Assembly (NCBI RefSeq): GCF_026213295.1
Contig: NC_079425.1
Location: forward strand, 9,434,872 to 9,498,871
Length of the DNA stretch: 64,000 bases
Direction: 5' to 3'
Source of the DNA: Gadus chalcogrammus
Taxonomy: Eukaryota > Chordata > Actinopteri > Gadiformes > Gadidae
Of the stretch, positions 39,701 through 52,062 are shown piece by piece. Made by a program: the position numbers and the translations under genes. The notes beneath the pieces were generated by a model. The model searched no databases, was not told where the DNA came from, and saw only the letters and a list, made by a program, of their open reading frames with translations. Positions within the stretch are counted from its first letter, which is position 1. Each line of letters opens with the position of its first letter.

Positions 39701-41000
39701 CAATCATTTTCATACTGAGTATTCATCTATTTCCATTCCTCCTTGCCTCCCTTTAGATCCTTAAAACTGGACATAAAAGCAGAGATGCTATTAAACCTAG
39801 CTTAACTCTTCTCGCTAGGTGTTTCTCCGACTTTCTGGAAAAGTCCCACATTTGTAAAGCATTCTTTTCAGTCTGCTTATCTGAAAGCCGTCATTTTATT
39901 TTGAGATCAAAGATAGTCCATAGCAATTATGTCTTAATTACTATAGCACAATGGCGCACACCAAAACCAGGCTGTAAAATATGTTCCTTTATCATTTGTT
40001 TTTGCCTGTGAAGGTCTCACAACAGGTCTTATTGAAGTTATTTCTCATAAATTTGCTGCTTAAATCTGACCACGGTGTAGTTGATCAACTGTTTGACAAA
40101 ACAAATGAATCCTATAGTGTAGCAAACAAGGTATAAATGATTAAGCTACAACATACCTATTTGGCTATCGAAATGCCTTGGGCAAATGCAAATTAAGCAT
40201 TAATTACCAGAATAATTTTGTATAATCAGTATTTAAAAACACCAGCATGAAAACGATAAATGCTCTTTGTTTGGGTGGTGATGCTACAGCCTCTACTCCA
40301 AAGCAGGGAAGGGCTGAGGTTGGTGGTGGTGGTAACTGCCTGTTGTGTAATGAGAGAGTGAGCTGTCAGAGGCACGCGTGTAATGGTTCCCTTGCTGGGT
40401 GCCCCGTTCAGGCCCTATGGGAGCACGGCAGAGTCACACCATTTCTTTCAAGCCTTCTCCTCTCCTCTCCTGTTTCCCCTTCGCCCCAACCTCTCTCTCT
40501 CTCTCCTCCCCCCTCTCTCACAATCGGTGATCTCAGCAGAGACCATGCTAGACCTCTTGTATTGTTGTTGCTCTTTCTGTTTCTGTCATCAGTAGGACAG
40601 GCATTTGTCTTCAAGATACACATGCATGTACAAACAGGCACATGCACACCCTCACCCACACCCTGGCATACACACACACACACATTGAATCTCAGTGGTC
40701 ATTTGGGAGGCCTCCTAGGAACCCTTCTTTACTGCTTGCTGTTGAATGTTGAGCAGCTGAGCAGTCATTCTAGCTTCACAGAATGTGTCAGACAGGCTGC
40801 ACAAGTCGCTTCTATCTGATGGTACATCTCTTTCTACCCTGACATCCCTCATTATGTTGCAACGACAGCACTGCCACAGGCTGCATCCGGTTCATATTCC
40901 TCCCCCTACCATACACTCCTCGAAAGGAAGGGGAACGTCTAGGTCCATAAAACTGACCACATTCGTTTGTAACTCAAATGTTATCAATGTGGTCGAACGA
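36766..41000. other. Intergenic sequence, no gene recognised
   Basis: Mostly unique. 37,590-37,800 and 39,090-39,700 are repeat-poor and may hold conserved elements. A TC-rich run lies at about 40,490-40,520 and a short CA run at 40,671-40,684. The 190-residue + strand ORF at 40,247-40,819 shows no domain and is pyrimidine-biased. Confidence 0.45.
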
Positions 41001-44000
41001 GCATAGTAATGCAGGTGCTTCGGTACACCTTTTCAGCTCTTGCTAAAATCATTCTCATACTGGCTTTTGAGGCTATCATTATATTATGTAGGTTGATTGG
41101 TTGAATGATATCTGACCTCCACCCCACTTTTTAAAAAGATGGTAAGATGTAGCGGGCCTGCTCGATTGCTTTAGCAACACAGCATTAATACTGATACTGA
41201 CTAACCAGGAACCAATTAATCTACAGACCTTGAACTCAACAGCAGTTAAATGAGAGAGCCTTGCTATCCAGATGGTCTAGTGTGGCCGACAAAAGTATCT
41301 CTCACAAGTGAGAGATAAGTCAATTATCTGTTGGAAACACAGTAAAAAGATTTGTATTTAGCATGACGACATTTTCGTCATCCACCTTCGTAAAAGTCTG
41401 CTTTGCTAGTATAATAGCTTTAGAAGGACAACAACTTTTGCATAATAATATCTAATACTAAATAAGCTTTGATATGGCATACATAATGGCATTCCTTTGT
41501 ATCATGGTATAGCAATCGATAGATATGTATTCACAAAGTCACAGACATTGTTTGGACTGTTGCACACATTTTCACGCCTGAAAATGGACCTTACTGACAA
41601 GTAAACATTTTGATAGCATAGGGAAAAGAGTTGTTTCAGAGAGAGATAGCATTAAACAGACAGTAGCGAGGGCATGGGAGAACAATCCAGCAATACAAGC
41701 CCACACTGTGCTGCATGCTAAAGAAATTCCTTATGCATATTAAGTGGCACACTCTGCATAATATCTGCACAATGTGACACGCTCGGCCATACACGGACAC
41801 CCAAATGGTGTGGCTATACCTTAGTGGTTTTTAATCGCTATCATTTGCATTCTCCCCAAAACCTGACAAGACTCATTTAAACTCTTTAGCTGTGGGTGCC
41901 ATGCACGGTCCCACGTGTCTCGTAGCCTTCTGCGTATTAGTACTGCTCCTTGACTGCGCAGCAGAGGTGTGTGACGATACCAAACGAGGTCCTCGTTACC
42001 TCCCACTTGGACGGTGGAAGCCTTTGAAAGTACTACAGCGACATCTGCATGTGCCATGGCAATAAAGCGCCAGTCTGATACCCACTATTCGCTATATGCG
42101 CTGGGTTTCTTCTGCCAGCCTCCGCGCTGCCCCCCTCTTCCACAGCCCTGCGGCACTCATTACTCAAATTGCTAAACAGGGCTAATTGTGCGGGGCGTGA
42201 AGCTGACTTCATTTGAATATTCGGTGTATGGCTTAGGGGGAATTTGACTTACAGGCGTACAGGAAGGAATTAGTTAGGGAATCGGTAAATAGGAGTTCAT
42301 AAATTTGGAAAACGCAAAGTCTCTTTGGATTATAATTATACCTGGGAAAAATTGCGATTGTCTTTCCTTTGAAGAAAAAGTCCATAACGTTTTCGGGGAC
42401 TTTGGATGTTTTTTTTTTTTTATTCAAGCCATTTAGAATTCTATTATTCAGAAAATCGGAAATGGCATTGGTTTGATGCTGAAAATACAATTGCAATAAA
42501 GGGCAGATAGTGAGCACTGAGTCCGTAAACATTAGGATTAAGGGCTAAACTGTACCTGAAATGTGAGGAATGGGTATCTTTGTAATAATGTGTGGATTTA
42601 GTTTTTTCACAGTTTTGAAGATATCATAATCACAGTATTACTTTCTCTTTTCTGTCGTATTCATGATCCAATATCTGTGGCGCAGTCACCCCTGTCTCCT
42701 TGTCTCTGAACATTCAACCAATTTGGCTAAAATCTGCTTCCAACAGTCATTAGCCAGCGTCTTCTTACCCAATAAAGAATGTTAAAATATTACAGTTGAT
42801 CAGACCAAATAGACATCAGAACAGGATTTTTATACATCCATAACTGCAGTTGGTTAAAAACAATCCCCTTTATAGTACATTTAAAAAAAGCAATCATTAA
42901 ACATTTCCCGATTCTAATCGTATCCGTTTCTGCTACATGGATATATATATATATATGATACATATATAAACAGACTGTATGCGAAACGACCTCCCTCACA
43001 GATTGTCTGCCCCTTAATTATTCCGCATCTTAGTTTAGCCGAGCCCACTTTTTTAATTAATGTCAAATTAGGCAAATTAGCATTCGGCAGGTTGCCAGAA
43101 AGCAGGCGCGCGGCTTTGAAGATTGTCATCTCATAATGAGTTGCTTTTTTTTTCTTTTACACTTTGGTCTCCTCCATTTCCACAATCTCGCTCTCCAGCG
43201 GCGGTTGCCTGTATGCCTTAGCGATTTAATGATATGCAAATGAAATATGCATAAAACCATTCTGCTGCAGGATGATTAAGCACAGAGGACATTAGCCAGT
43301 GCCCGCCACAGTGTCTGTTTTCTCCTCTTCATTTCGCTTCAGCCAGACGCCGGGAAACGGCGCGCTAATGACGCTCAATACTATTAATGTGCGAACGCTA
43401 ATCATTTCAACATCACCAATAATATCCAGTGGAGAAATTAGAATCCAGGCAGATTTTCGTCTCGCTCCAGTTTAAGTTGTAAGATCCAGAGCCATGGGTG
43501 GCAGATGTCTTCATTGGTGGTGTGGTTGTGTAGAAAGAAGGCAAAGAATGAGTCTTTTCCAGAAGAGAGCACTTGAACATCACTGGCAGTGCAGTACCTT
43601 TTCTTTGCTTGTTTGTGAGGGCTGGCATTATTTGACTACTGGCATATAACGAAGGAAGAAAAAATATGCTCCTTCTTGCCTTCTCCCTCACTCACATACA
43701 CTCACTCCACCCCCATTCCTTTCTGCTTTCTCGTGCAGCTCTTTTTTTTTGTAATCCATTTGTGTAATGAAGACATGGCACAATTAGCATCCCCCATGGA
43801 ATCAAATAAACGACTGATCATCCAAAGCTCATTAGCTCCGAAAGATTATATCCACATGCGAATGTCAATGAAGGGTACGGGGGAAAAAATAGCAAAATTA
43901 CAAATTAGATTGTATTTCGTTCGTGATCGCGATTGTGTGAGGTTATTGTAAATGCCCAAAAGATGCCACCATTCCATCTGCCCTTGCTGTGTGGAGGCAA

Positions 44001-45257
44001 AGCAAGACTCAGGCATATTGGTGGTGCATGCCAAGGTAGGGTAGCAAGCACAAAGATCTTTTAATCCCTCCCTTTGGATGACTTCTTCAATTATTCATAT
44101 TCCATAACCATGCCCCTTGTCCAGAAATCCAAGAAGAATCCAAATATTTAGGCCAATGGAGGTTTCCAGAGACTGATGAATTCCTAATCATTCCTTCAAT
44201 TATTGTATTCTTATTAGCAATTTAGAAAAAAAGCTGGTGAAAATCCTAAAATGTATCAAAGCCTATAAACCCACAATACAAGGCACTTGGTATGTTGGCA
44301 TTGGCTGTGCTTCACAGGAACACAGGATCCAAACATTTTAAGATTGAAGGATGTTGAAGGAGATTGCGAGAGGTTTCCATGGCCCAGCTGCCCCCACCTC
44401 AGTAACTTCCAGGCCAGCAAAGAGGTCACATATTCTCAAGTGTCCCAATACTGCATACCCTCTATATCCTTTCCACTGTCCATCCTGGATCTGTGCCATC
44501 CTTGCCACCTAGTCCTTTTGGTCCAGTTTCAGTTTGGAGCCCATTAATCCATTTGGAGACTGCAATAAATGTAGATAAGCCATAGGCAGTCCTAGTTTTT
44601 CTTGTTCATGCACAAATTTAGTAAGGATAACTGTAGTTTCCTTTTACCTTTCCCATTTCCCTAGCAAATGTCGGTGGCGAAACGAACCCAGAATGTGTCA
44701 TTACATCCAAAAACAGTTAAAATGACGAAAAAATAAGTCCCATCTGTCCGTTGATTTTAATTAGTTTTGGCACTTCATTAGTATGCGTCCTCATGTTTGC
44801 TGTTTTTTTTTTTCGCTTTTTTCGTCTGTGTCATTGTAAACAGCTGCCATTGAGCTTCTGGCATGGTCCCTAGGTCTGCTCTCCCTCCCTCTCTTGTCAC
44901 ATGCAGGCTGGCGATTGGCAGATTGGCAGCGTATTGGACAGCAACGCCTTTAGTAGAGATCCTACACCACCAACAAGGCTGGCAGCCGCTGCAATGAAAG
45001 ACGATGGTGGTGAAAATGATGAGGCAAAGGACGGGCTGGGGTGTGGTGGTGGTGGGGGAGGGGGGCGGGGGGGTGTTGGCACAAAGAGGTACCCGCTTTA
45101 CACCCTCCTTCCAATTCCCAACACCTCGTTGCTTTTGTCTTGTTCGTCATGTTTGTTGTTTTTTTCCACCCTGGCGGGTTCTCCTGTTGGTTAATTAGCC
45201 CAGAAATCCTTTTAATCGTGTCCGTCACGCTAATTAACAAAGCAAACTTTGTTGTTG

Positions 45258-45283
45258 TAATTAACCGTTTGAACGGTTAATTA
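45258..45283. promoter_or_regulatory. 26 bp near-perfect palindrome with two TAATTA sites
   Basis: TAATTAACCGTT, a TG centre, then AACGGTTAATTA: exact inverted arms with a homeodomain core at each end and AACCGTT/AACGGTT (MYB-like) halves in the centre. A further CTAATTAAC lies 25 bp to the left. Paired binding is inference. Confidence 0.5.
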
Positions 45284-46290
45284 TCCTTTCTTCTTTTTCC
45301 CTCTAAACTTAAAACAAGCGACCCGTGCATCGTATCCAATCGCGTTGATTTGGTTAAAACGCTGGCGTCCCCCTCGCCGTTTGTTTCGTGGCAGATGCCA
45401 CCATATTTCCCAGTGGCACACCTCTTAAGCCGGGAGATCGCCGATAGTTGTCCCGTTGGCATTTTCCAAAGCGATGACTGTGGCATGAGTCTACAAACAA
45501 GGCTGCTCACGTTCGGAATCGGTCGCAATTGTCCAAAGAAGTACATCCTCCTCGATTGCCAACGAGCAGTTGGCATGGCGTGTTCTGCCCTGCTGGCTGG
45601 CTGATTGCTTGGCACAGAGTTGTGCCTCAGCTGGTAAGAGACTGAAGAGAGGGAGAGGGAGCAAGTGGGAGGGGCCTCATCTTATGCCACCGCCGCCACC
45701 CCCCCCCCCAGTTATCTCTAAAACAACAACAACCTGAAGTTTATTATTTGTTTTACATCGCTGCCGTTGGTCCCAGGTGCCCACTTCTCCGCCAATTTTC
45801 TCCCCTTGCGTTGATCGTGGCATGGGTCATGTGCCATCTTGAGTCATCTGCTAAAATACTTCATGACGGGTAACCGCACCAAACCCTCCGACAATATGGC
45901 ACCAGGCGATAAGCGTCACTTAGGTCCCGGAAGCACTCCAATAACTCTTTAGTGAGTATCTTGTCTTGGGTCTTCTTCTTGGTCTGCAAATGTATGTATC
46001 TTTTTTCCAGGGTGGCATCAAGTTGATGAAGGATTCTGGCTCTTGATTCCATGTTTTCCTTTACTTACAATCTTTTGCAATAAATTCCCAACACCGTGGC
46101 ACGCAGCTCACCAAATGGCGCCGCCCGATCTGTCTGTGTCCCCAGCTGCATCTAACCATCTACCCACGGGAGCAAACCCAAGTCTGCCTGGGTACCACAA
46201 TTGGATGGATGGCACTGTGCCAACTTCTCTCTACCATCAACTGCATTCGCTCTCTGTTTCTCCCATTTGCCCAGCCCCTTTCTCCATCAG

Positions 46291-46310
46291 CCCCCCCCCC
46301 CCCCCCCCCC
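46291..46310. repeat. Poly-C tract, C20
   Basis: Homopolymer within C-rich sequence. The proline-rich ORF at 46,043-46,450 is explained by it. Confidence 0.97.
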
Positions 46311-47539
46311 AACCACCCCTGTGTAGCCAGCCTCCTCTCCTCTCAAGCGTTCTTACCACACGCTTAGTACCCCCACCCCCCGCTCCCCCATTGCCCATGA
46401 AAGCCATCTTCCCACTCACCACCCTACCCCCTTTTGTTCTATGGAGTTGACATTAATTAACGCCTCAGTTAATTGATTCTTAAAGGCGATGAATAAGGCT
46501 TATGTTTCTCATTAATCGGCTACTTATGGTCCGCTCTGCAGCATATGTCTTTAGGTTGCCTTCGCTCCATTCTACTCGGTCCTACGTCCACTGTTGAAAA
46601 TAGTTTAGGGAAAAGAGAGCCAAGCCCGGGCATCAGCAGCTCTTATCGTGCTAAAAACCAGGGCAAGTATTGCTTCTATACTGAGTGGTCACCAGGGAAA
46701 GATATGATTGGATTTTAGTCTGGGGAAGTTTATATTTTTCTGCCTGAGAATGCAGTGCTGGAAATTTGCTATTTTCAATCAGAATCCTGTTGCAGCAACT
46801 TGCCATCCTCATTGCTATAGATTTTCACTCCTTTCCTCTTAACCACCTCTTCAGACTCCACACACCTCCTCCTCTCTTGCTCAGCCTATACTCATCGCAT
46901 CACCAAGAAAGATGGCACGTATCCCATGCTTTTTACCGCAGTGGGTTTGTTTTTACTTTTCACGTAAAGTGGATTATAGATTTTTTTTAAAGATTGACCA
47001 TGTGTTTGGATAATTTGCGATAGCGCACACTACGTACTTGCGGTAATTATCTTTTTATACATCGTCACATCGTTAGCATATTTTTTCTTAATTCCCTTGA
47101 ATTAGCGATACATGTCAAATTTGATTAAGTAATTATTCGGCTATATTGCCTTTTCTCTTCATTGGCTTTTGTTTCAGGTTTTCGCTCGGAGGTTGAAAGC
47201 GAGAGACGGAATTTATTTTAATTATTTAATAACGTCCCCCACCCGTTGACGAAGATATGCCCACCGCCGTTAATTAGCAATCCCACAGCGTTGATAGTCA
47301 AGGTAGAGTAGACAATTAAAATGGAGAAATGCACATGCTTATACATACTGCATGCTAAGCTTCTGCTCTTTAATTGCGGAACATTCTAAATTCAAACATT
47401 TGGTCCGTTGTTACCTTTCCACGTCAATGAAAAAGTATTTGGGAAGCAATCACACTGCACTGCTAATTTCCTACGAAAAAACCTTTTGTTTTTTTTGCAT
47501 TATTTAATAAAAAGGAGGAACTGGGCATCAAGGGAAATT

Positions 47540-47594
47540 CATTATGCAAATGGTGTGATATTTGCATAATGTCTTATTCCAAGCATATGCAAAT
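47540..47594. promoter_or_regulatory. Triple POU octamer cluster with 12 bp inverted repeat
   Basis: CATTATGCAAAT (47540-47551) and ATTTGCATAATG (47560-47571) are exact reverse complements separated by 8 bp. A third octamer ATGCAAAT lies at 47587-47594. ATGCAAAT is the canonical POU (Oct/Brn) site. Confidence 0.6.
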
Positions 47595-48250
47595 GAAGTG
47601 TATAATTTATGAGCGCCTGTGTCTGTCTCATAGTGTTCCCATAACTTACAAAGAGATTCCCCCCCGCCACCCCCCCGTTCTTGTTTCTCTCGTCCTATCC
47701 AAGCTGGCATGACATGCGCCACACTCGCAGACCAGACTCACTAAACAAGCACTGACAAAAGGGCTTGCAAGCTGGGTACTATGACTGGGTGGGGAAACGA
47801 AAACTTGTCTGGTAGTCTTAATGGGAGGGAAAAAGAAGGGCGATGGTAGTATGGGAGGAATCGTTAAGGATGGTGGGGGCACATACATCCTTCTACAAAG
47901 GCTCAGTAGCAGAGGTTAATCCCGTAAAACAACTGCAGAAGCAAATAAGTTGAGCGACAGACGCACGAGAGCGAATGGGTGGAGCAACGGTGGCTTTTTA
48001 ATAATTTTTTCCTCGTCGCCTCGTTAGTGGAATGTAATTCTTGCAGTTTTTGCGGTGCTATTCCATGATGCCATCGTTCGAGCTCCATCTCCGGAGCTGC
48101 TTCTTCTTCTTCTTCTTCTTCTCAGGATTTCTCAGGACACAAATGAGAGAAGCAGCTGAGCCCGGGGTAGGATGGAGGGGATGCAAAGGATTGAGAGGAG
48201 GAGGACGCGGAGCGGTGGAGAGAACTGTGCACTAGTGGGCTCCGTTTAGT

Positions 48251-49670
<1,420 letters not shown>

Positions 49671-49990
49671 GTTCGTCCCTCCATAGACCAACCATGCCCT
49701 TAAAGTATTTGATCACAAGTACACCTGCCTACCCCTTTGATTATGGCCCTCTAATCATCTATTTATTTTTTAATTCATATTTCTATCTTGTGTAACTCAA
49801 TTTCAGCAGTTGTATTGTATTATATGGTTTGTTAACTGTCCTTGTTTCATCTTTTAAATAATTCAATAAGTTGGTCCTCCCATATCATAGATAAATGACA
49901 TATTTTTACTTATCTGCTTCTATGTTCTTCCATATGTCAGATCTTATAGCATTGAGCTTGATAAGCTGTTCACTACTTGCTTTTGACATC

Positions 49991-50128
49991 TGACTTGTTC
50001 TTAAAGTGGCTTGACTTGTTCTTATAGTGGCTTCGCTTGTTCTCATAGTGACCTGACTTGTTCTTATAGTGGCTTGGCTTTTTTCTTATAGTGGTTTGAC
50101 TTGTTCGTATAGGGGCTTGGCTTATTCT
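49991..50128. repeat. Minisatellite array 1, 21 bp unit, about six copies
   Basis: Consensus unit CTTGTTCTTATAGTGGCTTG plus one base. Copies differ by 1-4 substitutions and one has an extra T. The same unit recurs at 51843-52062. Confidence 0.9.
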
Positions 50129-50729
50129 CTAAACTTTCAGAGGTCAGAGATAGGAATTAACATGGAAGCACTTTTCCTAAAAGCCATTGCAAATCTAGCA
50201 TCAAGCACAGCTGGTGATATCAAAGACGATGATCTAATTTGATCCCCTGTGTTGGAGATATTGTCAGCAGCTGGTGAAGGTGACATATCTCATCAGTTTG
50301 AGCAGGAGTTCTTCATACAGGGAGGCTAAGGAAGGAGGTTTGGTGGTTGATGATATATCCGACTCTGAGCTATGTCCCAGCTACGCGCTACACCGTCAAC
50401 CTGATTGCGTTTCATGACCAGTTCTGATCAAACTACACAAGATACAATCTATTAGAGATGAAACGGTAAGAAAATGTATCAGGATTATAGTAGCCGAAAT
50501 TATTATCGTTATCGTTCATCATATATATAAAGAATGTGCTGAAGTTGTTCAAAAAGTACTTAAATACATTCACCAAGTTTCATATTGAAAACCAGACCAA
50601 ATGTTTTTTTTCAGGAGGAGCTTTAACCTCGCAGTCAAAGTTAAAGAAAATGTTCAATCAATCATAACTCTTGCTTCAACGTAGCCCAGGGACTTGAACC
50701 TCAGAACTTGTTTAGTAGCCTTGCTAGCA
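50129..50729. other. Sequence between the minisatellite arrays, with a tRNA B-box-like word
   Basis: No ORF or family recognised. On the minus strand, 50700-50690 reads GGTTCAAGTCC, a perfect RNA polymerase III B-box. No A-box was found, so a tRNA-derived SINE relic is only a suspicion. Confidence 0.35.
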
Positions 50730-50732
50730 TTA

Positions 50733-51097
50733 CCCTGCGTTCACACCAAAAGATGCATTTGCTGCCCGAACGCGTTGACGCCTGAGTTTTGCGGCGCGTC
50801 AAATCAAGTTTTGCGGCGCGTCAAAGGTTTGCGGCGCGTCAAAAGTTGAAATATTTCAACTCGAGCAGCATTTGACGCGCCGCAAAATACGTGAACGCGC
50901 CCTTCGCCCGTGCCCGGCAGCGGGCACGGGCATGCCGCGCCGCAAATCAGATTTTGACGCGCCGCAAATCAAGTTTTGCTGCCCGTTTTCTCGGCAGCAA
51001 ATGCTGCGGCAGCAAAGCAGCAACGCGTCTCTACATTCACTTTGAATGGGATCACGACGCGCGTCAACTTTTTGCATCTTTTGGTGTGAACGCAGGG
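50733..51097. mobile_element. PIF/Harbinger-type MITE with TTA target-site duplication
   Basis: Ends begin CCCTGCGTTCACACCAAAAG and are exact reverse complements over at least 25 bp (50733 on, 51097 back). TTA flanks both sides (50730-50732 and 51098-51100), the TWA duplication typical of PIF/Harbinger. The 365 bp interior is extremely CpG-rich. The word TTTGCGGCGCGTCAAA occurs about three times in each orientation. A perfect hairpin GCCCGTGCCCG/CGGGCACGGGC lies at 50906-50931. It carries no ORF for a transposase. The near-perfect ends suggest a fairly recent insertion. Confidence 0.85.
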
Positions 51098-51100
51098 TTA

Positions 51101-51842
51101 GAAGATTAGCATGGTCACGATAAACAAATTGGCTCATGCAACCACATGCTTTTTCTTCAGAAAATGCAAATGTCCACATGTGAAGTCGGTTGTGAAGTAA
51201 GCCATGCTAATGTCATTCTGTATCTTTTGGGGAATATTTCAGTGCAGTGTGTGTCTAGTTGTTTTTTCAGTGGCGTCACATAGTTAGTAGTAGTACCACT
51301 CCAGTACTACTCCGCCGACAACCACTCCAGACAATTGCAAAGCAGCAGACAATTGCTATGTCTGTATGTAGAGTCATAGGCTCACCATTCAACTCCTATC
51401 CTGCAACCCAGCCATTGATCAGCACCACGGACAGCAGCCGAAGCGCCCCATTGGTCAACGCTAATCTAAGTGCCTGCACTGGCCTCAGTCAAACCACCAC
51501 AGCAATCATTTCTCAAAAACCAAATATCCAAAATAGGTGTAGCCAGCCTACAATAATAAATCGACGCAAAGGTATTTTACACACTATGTGGATAAGCATA
51601 GAAAAAATAGCCATTGCACAGCATAATATTATTACATCGAGCCAAATTATGTAAACAAGCTATGGCTGGTAGAATAGAAGAAGCTCAAAGGAAAACATCC
51701 ATGTTTTAAATTGCTTAAGTTTCATTGCTGGAATTGCTCAGATAAACCAAACATAATAATAGCCGGTGATAGCTCTGCTTTCAGGGATTATACTGCCCCA
51801 CCCTAAGCCCCGCCCACCGAAGAAGGTTATTGTTTACTAAAA
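51101..51842. other. Sequence between MITE and second minisatellite array
   Basis: The 131-residue + strand ORF at 51,259-51,654 has no recognised domain. AGCCCCGCCCACC at about 51,808 is a GC-box-like word. Nothing else was recognised. Confidence 0.35.
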
Positions 51843-52062
51843 GAGTGGCTTCATTTTTTTTTATATAGTGGCTTCATCTGTTCTTATAGTGCTTCAACCG
51901 TCCTGATAGTGACTTCACTTGTTCTTATACAGTGGTTACACTTGTCATTATAGTGGCTTCACTTGTTCTTATAGTGACTTCACTAGTTCTTGTATAGTGG
52001 CTTCATCTGTGATTATAGTGGCTTCAGTTGTTCTTTTGTAGTGGCTTCACTTATTCTTACAG
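51843..52062. repeat. Minisatellite array 2, same 21 bp unit, about ten diverged copies
   Basis: Repeats of GTGGCTTCACTTGTTCTTATA with indels, same orientation as array 1 but more diverged. Confidence 0.88.

Larger units (their letters stand above)
41001..48250. promoter_or_regulatory. Block dense in homeodomain and octamer motifs, likely cluster of conserved non-coding elements
   Basis: This 7 kb has few simple repeats, no recognised TE and balanced composition, with many TAATTA/ATTAAT cores. Examples are 43,012-43,085, 44,755-44,765, 45,190-45,285, 46,440-46,520 and 47,205-47,275. It also has octamers at 43234-43241 and 47544-47594. Gene-flank blocks like this beside developmental transcription factors are usually enhancers. 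Conservation is not testable here, so the call is inference. Exceptions are poly-C at 46291-46310, G-rich sequence near 45,040-45,075, a C-run at 45,701-45,710 and (TTC)n at 48,100-48,122. Confidence 0.5.

Noticed and set aside
40247..40819. 190-residue + strand ORF
   Set aside because: It has no domain, its composition follows pyrimidine-rich DNA and a CA run, and there are overlapping ORFs of similar length on the other strand. No splice or conservation support.
46043..46450. 135-residue proline-rich ORF
   Set aside because: Explained by C20 and nearby C-runs; no start context, splice sites or domain supporting a gene.
51259..51654. 131-residue + strand ORF
   Set aside because: Low-complexity Ser/Thr/Gln composition without a domain. 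It lies between minisatellite arrays where element sequence is likely.
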